A stretch of DNA of 22,958 nt, from the NCBI GenBank assembly GCA_001515955.1, contig LOES01000090.1, forward strand, positions 1 to 22,958. Reading direction: 5' to 3'. Positions 1 through 8,700 of this stretch are shown here, piece by piece. Positions within the stretch are counted from its first letter, which is position 1; the number at the start of each line of letters is the position of its first letter. The translations under genes and the position numbers were made by a program. The stretch is from Clostridia bacterium BRH_c25 (lineage in GTDB: Bacteria > Bacillota_A > Clostridia > Lutisporales > Lutisporaceae). Under the pieces are notes generated by a model. The model was not told the DNA's origin, did not search any database, and was given only the letters and a program-made list of their open reading frames with translations.

Positions 1-418
1 CAACACCATAAACAGTCTTTAGGTGATCTGAAATATCCCTTGTTGTCATTCCTTTGGCATACATAGACAGTACCTGATCCTCGATGTTAGAGATGTCAGT
101 CTGGTTCTTCTTTACAATCTGTGGTTCAAACTCCCCTTTGCGGTCACGAGGAATGTCTAAACCAATCTCACCCATTGAAGAGACGACATTCTTCTTACTA
201 TAGCCGTTCCTGCTATTATCGGTGTTCTTGTTGGAGTAATCATATTTGGAATAACCCAATTCATCCTCCATCTCACCTTCCAGCATTCCCTGAAGAGTAT
301 CTCCTAGCAAATCTTTGAGCATTTCCTGAACATCCTGTGCGGTTTCTGGTCTGTAGTGCTCAAGTAATCCACTGATGAACGCCTTGCGTTCTGGAGTAAG
401 CTTTCTTTGTCTTGCCAT
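1..418 (-). CDS. IS256-family (mutator-type) transposase, N-terminal 139 residues
   Basis: The start is the ATG at 418 (minus strand), preceded by AGGAGG and about 8 nt. The frame stays open to the window edge, so this is a truncated view of a gene that would normally encode about 400 residues. The N-terminus (MARQRKLTPERKAFI) is followed by the family's hallmark segments: a GEMEDELGY helix, an NSRNGYS motif and a DIPRDRKGEFEPQIV stretch leading into the RNase H-like DDE catalytic domain. The catalytic DDE residues are beyond the window. No internal stop or frameshift is seen in this part. The protein would catalyse cut-and-paste or copy-out transposition of its own IS. It is not part of the defence genes, but it marks the left flank as mobile. 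Confidence 0.9.
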   Translation of the reverse strand, partial: MARQRKLTPERKAFISGLLEHYRPETAQDVQEMLKDLLGDTLQGMLEGEMEDELGYSKYDYSNKNTDNSRNGYSKKNVVSSMGEIGLDIPRDRKGEFEPQIVKKNQTDISNIEDQVLSMYAKGMTTRDISDHLKTVYGV

Positions 419-503
419 AAAAATATCCTCCTGAATTAATATTTATCTTAACATTAATCCAAGAGGATTCTCCACCGGTTTACACAAAATATTTTACACT
501 ACC
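1..503 (-). mobile_element. IS256-family insertion sequence, partial (one end plus transposase N-terminus)
   Basis: The left edge of the window cuts this element. What is visible is the 5' part of a transposase gene read leftwards, its leader, and a probable terminal inverted repeat. Read on the minus strand, the outer end starts near 503 with GGTAGTGTAAAATATTTTGT and continues with TGTAAACCGG. IS256-family elements carry one transposase gene between terminal repeats and usually create 8-9 bp target duplications. The other end lies outside the window, so neither the duplication nor the exact boundary can be confirmed. Confidence 0.75.
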
Positions 504-735
504 AAAAACAGCAGGTTTGAGTTTCATTGACCTATATGAGATTGATAATGGTGGATTCTTTTATTTTTCCTTAGAATGCTTAATTCTCTTTGATTTTTAT
601 GCATTTCTGTAAAATACATACATAAACAGTTCTAGGAAATCTATTTGTAAACCGCTGTATTTTATCATTGATCCAAGAGGTTTACTCAAAATAAATTACA
701 CTCTCGTACTGATAGATATATCTTCAATTAGCCAA
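421..735. other. Non-coding stretch with IS leader, IS terminus and remnant of a related IS end
   Basis: There is no credible gene here. Positions 421-503 are the transposase leader and IS terminus. Positions 662-702 repeat much of that terminus in the same orientation and are listed separately. Positions 504-661 are AT-rich with no ORF of note. They contain short pieces resembling the inverted IS end (TGTAAAATA near 608 and TTGTAAACCG near 649), which suggests a decayed IS or MITE-like remnant. No terminator with a clear stem and T-run was found for the leftward vsr transcript. Confidence 0.5.
662..702 (-). repeat. Degenerate second copy of the IS256-type terminus
   Basis: This block aligns with the IS end at 447-500. 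TTATCATTGATCCAAGAGG matches the IS sequence at 17 of 19 positions. The next 22 bases (681-702) match the IS terminal 22-mer (479-500) at 19 of 22 positions. A 12-bp segment present in the IS (467-478) is missing. The orientation is the same as in the intact end. It is probably the scar of an older, related insertion. Confidence 0.55.
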
Positions 736-1155
736 TCACAAAAGAGAGCTTTTTAAATCGTATATTAATTTAGACATGGTCTCTTCTGGATTCTTTTTTA
801 ATTCACATTCCCATAGAATTTTTACTTTCCACCCTAAGGAGATAAGTTTGTCAGTATTTATTTTATCTCTATTTATATTATTTCTTATTTTAGTCATCCA
901 ATAATCTGTCCTTGTTTTTGGGATATGGGAATAACTACAGACTCCATGGCCATGCCAGAAGCATCCATGTATAAAAATAACTGTGCTATATTTGGGGAGT
1001 ACAATATCAGGCTTTCCGGGAAACCTTTCATCATTTTTCCTAAAACGGAAACCTTCTTTGAAAAGCCATTTACGAGTGAATACCTCAATAGATGTATCTT
1101 TCCCACGTATTTTTGACATGTTTTTACTACGTCTTTCTTTCGAAATTTTATCCAT
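736..1155 (-). CDS. vsr: Very short patch repair (Vsr) mismatch endonuclease
   Basis: A 139-residue protein, the normal Vsr length. Vsr nicks 5' of the T in T:G mismatches that arise when 5-methylcytosine deaminates in a Dcm-type methylation site, starting very-short-patch repair. The visible family signature covers most of the protein. It includes MSKIRGKDTSIE (13-24), then GKPDIVLPKY with the catalytic Asp near residue 50, and HGCFWHGHGVC (63-73). TRTDYWMTKI and GWKVKILWECEL follow. C65, H70, C73 and C117 correspond to the structural zinc ligands of the E. coli enzyme. The ATG at 1155 has an AAGAG element 5' of it and starts 25 nt after the stop of the upstream nuclease gene, so the two are co-transcribed. 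The only cytosine methyltransferase visible is about 12 kb away in another operon, and it is the probable source of the lesions. Confidence 0.95.
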   Translation of the reverse strand: MDKISKERRSKNMSKIRGKDTSIEVFTRKWLFKEGFRFRKNDERFPGKPDIVLPKYSTVIFIHGCFWHGHGVCSYSHIPKTRTDYWMTKIRNNINRDKINTDKLISLGWKVKILWECELKKNPEETMSKLIYDLKSSLL

Positions 1156-1180
1156 ATGATCAACTCTTAATTAATATTAT

Positions 1181-2377
1181 TTATGGTAAAGGATAATTAC
1201 TTACGAGCCAATTTTCAAGATTATATTCATCAAAACTATTTCGTTTTAGTATGTCAATAATATCTCTACAACAAACAAGAAGTACCGGATGACCATCTTC
1301 TCTAATTTCCTGACAAGCTTGTGCGCCTATATAACTTGTAGTTACTAATACTCCAAATTGCCGGTGCTTTATTCTGGAAATCAGTCTTGATGTGCTTTTA
1401 ACCCCTACACCATTTCCGTATGGATCATATAACTTTGCTTCCAAAGCACAATCAATAAATAGTTTTTCGTTTTCAAACCCTATTTTATACCTGCCAAGAG
1501 CATCCCTTCCACCGTCTCTCCAGGGGCGTGTGAGGTCAAAATTATAAAAATTCGAATCCATCATTTTTATAATAGCTGCAGCACATGCCTCAAATAAAGT
1601 GGGACAGCTTTTAAAGTAATTATAAATAATCTCTGCCATTTTCATTCCAGCTCTATCATAAGGCAGCTGCTCCTCTTTTGTCCTGTAGCTTTTTATCTTA
1701 GGAGCTTTAAGTGGTATTAAACCGTTTATACCTTTTTCAATATAAATTTTCCATGCATCAGGAGCTAAATTTAACGCTTCAGGATCATTATGTTTAATAG
1801 CTGTAAGCCATTTTTTTGAAATCGGTTGACCAGCAGTATCAAGTATAGTGAAATGGGCTTCATAGTTTTGAAAACGTTCACTTCCTTTTGTTCTCCATAT
1901 TGCTATAAGTTGCTTATCTTTTTGCAGATATAAAGAGCCAGGAGCAGCAAGCCCAAGAAATCTTACAGATCTGCCTGGATCGGATTTTTGAAATATTAAG
2001 AATGGTGGAATCTTTTTCCTATCAATTGGATCTCCGCTTAGTAATTTAAATACGTTATTTAGAAGTAGATTTCCACCTCTTTTAGTAGAATGAAGATCAT
2101 GCCCGGGTGAACGGTTATCACCAAAATATCTGAATGTTCCGGTTTCTAAATCTAGACTATCTGGCCATTCTTGTTCTTCGCCACTTGTGTATAGAATTAC
2201 ATATGCTGGCCATTTTTCAGTGTTTTTATTTGCTACTCTAAAGCCCCCTTGATTTCCTATACCAGGTATCAATTTAGAAATAGGGTCATCAGATACATTC
2301 TTTGAGTCTCCACCTTTGTATATTGCATCTACAATCAGGGTTGCTGATTGTAGTTCATTAAATGAAAAAGTATTCAT
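1181..2377 (-). CDS. AspBHI/Mrr-like restriction endonuclease
   Basis: A 398-residue protein, close in size to AspBHI (MspJI family). The N-terminal half (about 40-150) resembles the AspBHI N-terminal recognition domain: GGFRVANK, then YVILYTSGEEQEWPDSLD, TGTFRYFGDNRSPG, TKRGGNLLL and VRFLGLAAPG. The C-terminal half carries an Mrr-type PD-(D/E)XK core. D292 lies in WRDGGRDALGRY and E313-x-K315 in CALEAKLY, followed by GVGVKSTSRLISRIKHRQFG and VLVTTSY. The ATG at 2377 has a strong AAGGTGAT ribosome binding site. It is the first gene of a minus-strand pair with vsr. MspJI-family members cut 5mC-containing DNA. Homologues encoded beside a cytosine methyltransferase may instead be conventional restriction enzymes, so the modification requirement is open here. 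Confidence 0.85.
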   Translation of the reverse strand: MNTFSFNELQSATLIVDAIYKGGDSKNVSDDPISKLIPGIGNQGGFRVANKNTEKWPAYVILYTSGEEQEWPDSLDLETGTFRYFGDNRSPGHDLHSTKRGGNLLLNNVFKLLSGDPIDRKKIPPFLIFQKSDPGRSVRFLGLAAPGSLYLQKDKQLIAIWRTKGSERFQNYEAHFTILDTAGQPISKKWLTAIKHNDPEALNLAPDAWKIYIEKGINGLIPLKAPKIKSYRTKEEQLPYDRAGMKMAEIIYNYFKSCPTLFEACAAAIIKMMDSNFYNFDLTRPWRDGGRDALGRYKIGFENEKLFIDCALEAKLYDPYGNGVGVKSTSRLISRIKHRQFGVLVTTSYIGAQACQEIREDGHPVLLVCCRDIIDILKRNSFDEYNLENWLVSNYPLP

Positions 2378-2454
2378 ATTACTATCACCTTTTTATATAT
2401 TTCCACAGCAATTCAAATAAACCTTTAAAAACTTATGGCAATTAACTAAATTCC

Positions 2455-2483
2455 TTTATACTTTTTAGTTTTTATTCTGACAA
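2455..2483 (-). promoter_or_regulatory. Sigma-A-type promoter for the nuclease-vsr unit
   Basis: Read on the minus strand, TTGTCA (2483-2478) and TATAAA (2460-2455) are separated by exactly 17 bp. Each hexamer has one mismatch to consensus. The start point would fall near 2447, leaving a leader of about 70 nt before the ATG at 2377. Confidence 0.65.
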
Positions 2484-2594
2484 ATCAATTGTAACTTAAA
2501 TGAGAACAATTTAGAAGCATTATTATCTACGCATAAAACTGAATAATTATTTACATATAAAGGTTTCAATATTTCTTTTGATTTCAAATTATTG

Positions 2595-2612
2595 TATAAT
2601 TAGGTTGACCTA
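2595..2612 (+). promoter_or_regulatory. Possible -10 box with overlapping operator for the helicase operon
   Basis: TATAAT at 2595-2600 is followed at once by the inverted repeat TAGGT-TG-ACCTA (2601-2612), which would cover the transcription start. That is a typical place for a repressor site. The -35 region is poor, so this is a suggestion from position and symmetry only. Confidence 0.3.
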
Positions 2613-2776
2613 TTTTTATTGAGAGGATTTACTTATACCAGGTTCTAATCAGTAAAAACCAAAGTTATTATTCCTTTATAAAATACCTAATGAGCAAACA
2701 GTTGAGAATAACCCATTTTAAGTATAAAAATAAAGTTATTATAAAGATTGAGGATGAATTAGTTGGGGGCTAAAGA

Positions 2777-4804
2777 ATGGACTACCTTGATTGGAATAGG
2801 CTTATTTCCCAGCATTTTTTCAATGAGGAGATGGCTGGACGTGATGTGATTCTATATGTGGACAGTTCTCTACTTGACAAATTAGGGGAAAGCTATGGTG
2901 TCGGTGTTGAAGATTTTATTGAAGCGGTTGTTGATGGACCAAGTCAGGCTTATGAAAAAGGATTCAGCAATAAGGCATTATGGGCATTAGGAAGAAGCAG
3001 GGTCGGTGGTAGTTGTAGAAATGGATATCCTTTATATATTGCTTACCTAGCTTTTTTTGTTTTTGCTGTAGATACTGAAGGAGATTTTTCTGACCATGCA
3101 TACTATCCGAGACTTAATACCCTTTTGGGAAAGTATGGAGAGAAAGTACAGCCAGGGTCTTTTATGGAATTGGATGAATTATGGTTTGACTTACAAATAT
3201 GGAGCATAGAAATAAAAAATGAAAAGCTTGGAAGGTTTACAACAAAACCAGTGGGATCGTGGCGGCATGTCGGCTTACCTATTTCACAAACATTGCTTAC
3301 TTCCGAGGAACGCGAAAAGCTACCCATATTCTTTATTCAAAATGGTTTTGATCCGATGTTATTACCAGATTATAACACGCTTTCAAAGACCATTTGTGAG
3401 TCTCCATATTTTAAGAACCGTACAAAAAAGTTAATTTTATCTGATGATAATGAGCATAAACATTTGATGGTTGCCTTGCTTGTACTTGTCCAGACTGCTC
3501 TTGTTGAATGGGATGGAGTTGCACCAGATATTGAAGACAGTGATATTCAACAAAATGGATGGATAAATTCAATGTTGAGGTTGTGTATAGAGCTAGACAA
3601 TTTTGCCATGCTGATAAAAGCGTCAGTGAGGTTTAAATCAAACTGTGAATTCCCTGATGATGAATTTGAGTTTATAAGACAAAGAGATGCGAGCTTATGG
3701 AAGAGTAAGGGCTCTATACGTAATTGGAGTAAAGCTCTTGTGGGTTATTACCAAAAAAATACTACTGATGCAACTTTACTATGCTGGAGCGAAGAGGAAG
3801 TTTTTATTGATAATCAACTAAGATGGAGGGTAAAGTTAAAGCCTTCACTAGTACGTATATTTATTTCTGGAAAATATGAAGGTTTGAACGGTTGGATAGA
3901 AATAAATAGGATCGAGCCTGGCATAGATTGTTTAATAGCGTGTCACGAATCTCATGCCGAGAGTATTACTAGTTGGGGAATGAATTCATGTGCCGGGTTT
4001 TCAAATTTAGATTATGAGGGAATACCTCCTCTATGGAGACTGTATATGGTGAAAAATATTAGAAAGCCTCACCCTGAAATAGATACACTAAAATTTCCGT
4101 TATCATATTCGATCCGGTTTGAAGGTGGTGTCAAGTCAGGTAAAGGGAACTCCTATTTTAGACTTGCTCCGCCAAGAATCTGTATTGATGGCATTCACGG
4201 TAATGAAACTGTTGCAGTAAATAGCGGGAAAATTACAAATCACCTGGATAACATCTGGCTTTTACCAGAAAATGTTGAAGTCAATTCCCCCCTTAAAATT
4301 GAGCTTTTCGATGGTAGTACTTGCGTGATGTCACGCATTTTAATACTTGAAGAGGGCTGTATGGGTTCTAGGTACAGTTCACCTATTAGAGACAAATATG
4401 GTGATATTACAACACAGCAGCAGATTTTTTCGGTATCAGGGGCAAATGTATTTGGCGTAAGCTTAAAATATATACCGGCATATAAAGAGCATCCACCAAC
4501 ATATATGTCACATAGGATTATTTTTATTGGTAATCATCCCGACCTTTACTGTGAATGGCCTGATGAAAATTTGCCAGATAACTGGGATGCAGTTTGGGCC
4601 ATTGCGAAAGTTAAGCGGGATAGATGGAAAGCATATTTTGTGGGTAGAGACCTATCCCAATGTACCTTAACCGAAATTAATAAATCGTGGCCTCTTTGGA
4701 AAAAGTGGAAGAAGGTATTAGTGAATTTGAGTATTGAACCTCCCAAAATCCAAAAACTTTATGATTTATGGAAGATATACAAAAAGGGGGCACAAAAACT
4801 ATGA
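2777..4804 (+). CDS. Uncharacterised 675-aa protein, first gene of the helicase operon
   Basis: I do not recognise a named family. The ATG at 2777 has GGGGG 7 nt upstream (2765-2769). The protein looks cytoplasmic and soluble, with no signal peptide or membrane segment. The N-terminus (about 6-40) has a compact pattern, NRLISQHFFNEEMAGRDVIL followed by YVDSSLLDKLG, that looks like a conserved domain start. The middle is mixed helical, the region from about 350 on appears beta-rich, and the last 80 residues hold a Trp-rich segment (NWDAVWAIAKVKRDRWKAYF). I see no nuclease, ATPase or methyltransferase motif. Its stop overlaps the next start by 4 nt (ATGA), so the two genes are translationally coupled. 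Context suggests a core structural, recognition or adaptor subunit for the giant helicase downstream. That role is inference only. Confidence 0.85.
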   Translation: MDYLDWNRLISQHFFNEEMAGRDVILYVDSSLLDKLGESYGVGVEDFIEAVVDGPSQAYEKGFSNKALWALGRSRVGGSCRNGYPLYIAYLAFFVFAVDTEGDFSDHAYYPRLNTLLGKYGEKVQPGSFMELDELWFDLQIWSIEIKNEKLGRFTTKPVGSWRHVGLPISQTLLTSEEREKLPIFFIQNGFDPMLLPDYNTLSKTICESPYFKNRTKKLILSDDNEHKHLMVALLVLVQTALVEWDGVAPDIEDSDIQQNGWINSMLRLCIELDNFAMLIKASVRFKSNCEFPDDEFEFIRQRDASLWKSKGSIRNWSKALVGYYQKNTTDATLLCWSEEEVFIDNQLRWRVKLKPSLVRIFISGKYEGLNGWIEINRIEPGIDCLIACHESHAESITSWGMNSCAGFSNLDYEGIPPLWRLYMVKNIRKPHPEIDTLKFPLSYSIRFEGGVKSGKGNSYFRLAPPRICIDGIHGNETVAVNSGKITNHLDNIWLLPENVEVNSPLKIELFDGSTCVMSRILILEEGCMGSRYSSPIRDKYGDITTQQQIFSVSGANVFGVSLKYIPAYKEHPPTYMSHRIIFIGNHPDLYCEWPDENLPDNWDAVWAIAKVKRDRWKAYFVGRDLSQCTLTEINKSWPLWKKWKKVLVNLSIEPPKIQKLYDLWKIYKKGAQKL

Positions 4805-5796
4805 GTCTTGATTTACTAAATGTCATTTCTACTAGAGGTGAAATAAGTATTGAAGAGTTTAGAAAAATTGTAAACGAACTCTGTTTAAAAGACGCAGATG
4901 ATAATGTTAGTTTAAAAGAATATTCAATACAGCTATTATATTACCTTGATGCTCTTGGCCATTGTGAATTTGATTTTGAAAGCCGTAAAGTTTTTGCCTG
5001 TCAACCAGTACTTGCATTACTACCAGGGACAGGAAGTCTTAATGTGGTACTTGCAGGTGCACGTGGCAGTCAGATGATGAAAAAGATTAAAGAAATAGAA
5101 GAAAACTATAAGGATTGCCTAAGTATACATATTATAAAACAGGAAAGGGAAGGAATTGTTTTGCCAGATACAGTGCTTTTTGAAGCATTAGATGAATCAG
5201 TATTTAATGAAATTGCAAGCATTTTAAGTGTTCAGTATGCAGGTAAAATACCTGTTGCATGGGTTATTGCTAATGGATCATGTGATATTAGAGAATCCTT
5301 TGACAGAACCGAAGAACATATGGGCAAAAGACTTAATTGGACATGCAGGAGATTTAATCCATATAAACTTTTTTTCCAGAAATATATTTCAGATGATATA
5401 CTTCCGCAGCTATTGGAATATACAAATCCAATATCCCAGAAAAAAATTTATTTATATATTAGTGATGATTACGTAAAAAAGGTTGAAAGAGATTGGGGAC
5501 GCTACCACCTACTAAACAAATTAGGTAAACATATACTGCTATATGATGATAAAAAGTATGTGCTGGCTGTGCCAAGTTATGTACCTTTGCCAAGACTATT
5601 AACACGGGCATTGACGCTCTGTTCCGGGCATGCAACATATAAGCAGTCTCTAATCTGTGATATGTATGGTTTGTATAAAGGTCTACCGGTAGATATATAC
5701 AAAGGGGTTACTGTTTCTATGGCTGAATTGGTTGCAAGTAAGGTTGGACAAGGTCTGAATATATTTACCGCAAATTTTGAGGAGGCATATGTATGA
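4801..5796 (+). CDS. Uncharacterised 331-aa protein with winged-helix-like N-terminus
   Basis: The start is set at the ATG at 4801, inside the ATGA overlap with the previous stop. An in-frame ATG at 4768 would place 11 extra residues inside the upstream gene and has a weaker ribosome binding site. Residues 1-70 (MSLDLLNVISTRGEISIEEF..., then QLLYYLDALGHCEFDFESRK) read like a winged-helix fold of three helices and a beta hairpin. After it comes a distinctive ALLPGTGSLNVVLAGARG segment (72-89). The rest alternates beta and helix with no catalytic motif that I recognise. The last codons overlap the helicase start by 4 nt (ATGA). Tight coupling to the helicase suggests a small DNA-binding or regulatory partner of the same complex (inference). 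Confidence 0.85.
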   Translation: MSLDLLNVISTRGEISIEEFRKIVNELCLKDADDNVSLKEYSIQLLYYLDALGHCEFDFESRKVFACQPVLALLPGTGSLNVVLAGARGSQMMKKIKEIEENYKDCLSIHIIKQEREGIVLPDTVLFEALDESVFNEIASILSVQYAGKIPVAWVIANGSCDIRESFDRTEEHMGKRLNWTCRRFNPYKLFFQKYISDDILPQLLEYTNPISQKKIYLYISDDYVKKVERDWGRYHLLNKLGKHILLYDDKKYVLAVPSYVPLPRLLTRALTLCSGHATYKQSLICDMYGLYKGLPVDIYKGVTVSMAELVASKVGQGLNIFTANFEEAYV

Positions 5797-8700
5797 TTGA
5801 TCCGATCAGATCTTATGAAGCTGTAAGAGATAATTTCATTCTTTATGTTAAAACTGCATTTGGTACGAGATTTCAATCAATAGAAGAAGAAAGAGAAAAA
5901 TTACTACATAAAGATAAGGTAATGAGTCAGGAACCTTGGATAGAACCGTTGCCTAAATATAAATCAAGCGGAAAGTCTATTGATGATGTGACGGGCAGTG
6001 ACCTACCTAGTCTTACATCAAATGAGGTGTTAACCTTTAAGGAGATGGTAAAATGCGGACTTTTTAGTCCGGAGTTTCCTCTTTATAGCCACCAGTATAA
6101 AATGTTAAGGAAAGCTTTAGAAGGATTTAATTGTGTTATTACTTCCGGTACAGGATCTGGTAAAACAGAATCTTTTCTTTTACCACTATTGGCACAATTA
6201 GCAAAGGAATATAGCAGCTGGAGTACTGCCGGACCGATGCACCCAAATTTGAATGATTGGTGGAAAAATAAACAGTGGAAAGATAGCTGCAAAACAAATG
6301 GAAGGCTTACAAAATCGTATAGAGTTTCCCAACGTCAGCATGAGACCCGGCCTGCTGCTGTAAGAGCCTTAATCTTATATCCGGTTAATGCATTAGTAGA
6401 AGATCAATTGACCCGTTTAAGAAAAGCCTTAGATTCTGATAAAGCAAGACAATGGTTTGCTGAAAACGGTAAGGGAAACCGTATATATTTAGGACGCTAT
6501 AATGGATCCACACCTGTACCAGGGCATGAGCTGAAAAGAAATGGGAATCCTGATACAAATAAGATTAATGGATTAGCAGAAAAGTTAAAGGAAATGGATG
6601 ATACATCACAAATTGCGAGAATGTATGCTAATGATCCAAACAATAATGACCCTGACAAACGTGATGTTATAGCCTTCTTTCCCCAAATGGACGGAGCTGA
6701 GATGAGATCAAGATGGGACATGCAAGACTCACCTCCGGATATTTTAATTACAAATTTCTCAATGCTAAGTATTATGCTTATGAGAGAAGCTGATAAAGAT
6801 ATATTTGAGAAGACAAGGTCGTGGATTGCTTGTGAGGATTTACCTGAATGTAAACGGGAAGAAGCAAAGAATACTAGGGTTTTTCACCTGATAGTTGATG
6901 AATTGCATCTTTACCGTGGAACAGCTGGAGCAGAGGTGGCTTATTTACTTAGGTTGCTACTTTTGCGTCTTGGATTGCATCCAGATCATCCACAGTTACG
7001 TATACTTGCATCCAGTGCTTCATTGGGGGCAGACGATCCTAAAAGTCATGAATTCTTAAGAGATTTTTTTGGAAGCAATACTTTTGAAATTATTGAAGGT
7101 AGTCTTGCTCCTATGCCTGAAGTAAAAGAAAATAACTATTTACCATATAATCCTTTTAGAATAATTAGTGAAAATAGTAGCAATCTTACAGATGATGTTT
7201 TTTATCAAGTACTTCAAAATATGGGGGTAGAATATCATGGAAGTGAGCCATGTAAAGCATTACTCCAAACTTTAGAATCGCCGGAATTTAAAGTTGATGC
7301 GCATATGGTATGTGCATGCAATGTAGAAGGTAAATTAAGAGCTGTATCGTTAACTGACTTTGGTAAAAAAATATTTGGAGATATTCCTTTAGACGAAATT
7401 CATAAAGCTACTCAGGGCTTATTAATTTTAAGATCACTATATGATGAGATGGGAATGAGGACTTCTCTTCCATCTTTTAGAATGCATTTCTTTTTCCGGA
7501 ATATTGAAGGGCTTTGGGCATCAACAAAACCCTTATCAGGATCAACAGATGGACGTCCAGTTGGTCCACTTTATGCGTCTTCGAAAATAATAGGTGATAA
7601 AAATATTGGTGATGAAAAATACCGGGTTTTAGAACTGCTATATTGCGAGCATTGTGGGACAGTGTTTTTTGGAGGTAGTAGACTAAATAATCTGGAAAAT
7701 GGTATTACCGAAATGCTGGCTACAGACCCGGAAATTGAGGGGATTCCGGATAGAAGTCCTGCAAGGTTTGTAGAAAGAAGAACATATAATGAATTTGCTG
7801 TTTTCTGGCCGCAAGGGGAGCAGGAATTCAAGACAGATGCATCTAGATGGTATCAACCAAGGATTGATGCTCCTGACCAAAGTAGCTCTAATCATTTTTC
7901 AGATCAAGCTAGATGGGAAGAAGCCTGCCTTAATAACAGGACGGGTTACATGGTTTTAACTCATGAGAAATACGATGAGGATCCAGACCAATGGGTTAAG
8001 GGTTATTTATTTTCAATTATACCTGATAATGATGAAGATTTAGAGAATCATAGGGCTTTACCTTGTTTATGTCCTTCATGTGCAGCTGATCATACGCGGC
8101 GTTTAAGGAAATCTCCTATAAGGGGGTTCCGTACAGGTTTTACGAGGGTGAGTCAGATATTTACAAAAGAGTTATTCTACCAGCTTCCAGAAATACCTCA
8201 AAGAAAGCTTGTAGTTTTCTCCGATAGCCGTGAAGATGCTGCTCAAATTTCAAATGGTGTAGAAAGAAGCCACTATTCGGATCTAGTGCGGGATATAGCA
8301 ATTGATGAGCTGCAAATTCAAGCGTTGGGAGAGCCAAGCGTACTTGATGATATCGAAAACAACAGAAACTATAGTGATTTTGCACAAAGATACCTTGAGA
8401 TTAATCCTAATGCAGCGGATGAGATGCAGAATTTATTAGGGCTAACTAAAAGTTCAATCCCTCCTGGCTTGCCTCCTGCATTTCAACAAGTATTGGAGGC
8501 TCAGGTAAAAGAAGCAAATGAAAAGCTTGATAGTATACGAAAAAGAGGGAGAACTAGAATTGTGTCAGTGGCTACAATACTCCCCCCTGTTGATAACCTA
8601 TCTTCTTGTGGAAGATTAATTGAAAGATTAATAAAACTAGGTGTAAATCCTTCAGGAAATGAAATTAGGTTACAAAATTTTAAATGGGATGATGTATGGC

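Larger units (their letters stand above)
2378..2776. other. Divergent intergenic region between the two defence units
   Basis: About 400 bp of AT-rich DNA separate the leftward nuclease-vsr unit from the rightward helicase operon, and promoters for both should lie here. The leftward promoter is clear (2455-2483). The rightward one is not: TATAAT occurs at 2595-2600 without a good -35, and TTGAGA/TATAAA occurs at 2702-2728 with a short 15-bp spacer. An 11-bp direct repeat AAAGTTATTAT (2661-2671 and 2732-2742) may be chance in such AT-rich DNA. No RNA gene was recognised. Confidence 0.5.

Noticed and set aside
121..318. Plus-strand 65-codon ORF
   Set aside because: It lies antisense to the transposase reading frame and has an unusual Ser/His/Pro-rich composition. 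It is a shadow frame.
894..1163. 89-codon minus-strand ORF overlapping vsr
   Set aside because: A different frame of the vsr gene, without a family signature. Vsr explains the DNA fully.
2661..2742. Direct repeat AAAGTTATTAT in the divergent intergenic region
   Set aside because: An 11-mer of low complexity in very AT-rich DNA. Two copies 71 bp apart can occur by chance.
4768..4800. Upstream in-frame start for the 331-aa gene
   Set aside because: It would overlap the preceding gene by 37 nt. The ATG at 4801 forms the usual ATGA coupling and gives a natural N-terminus.
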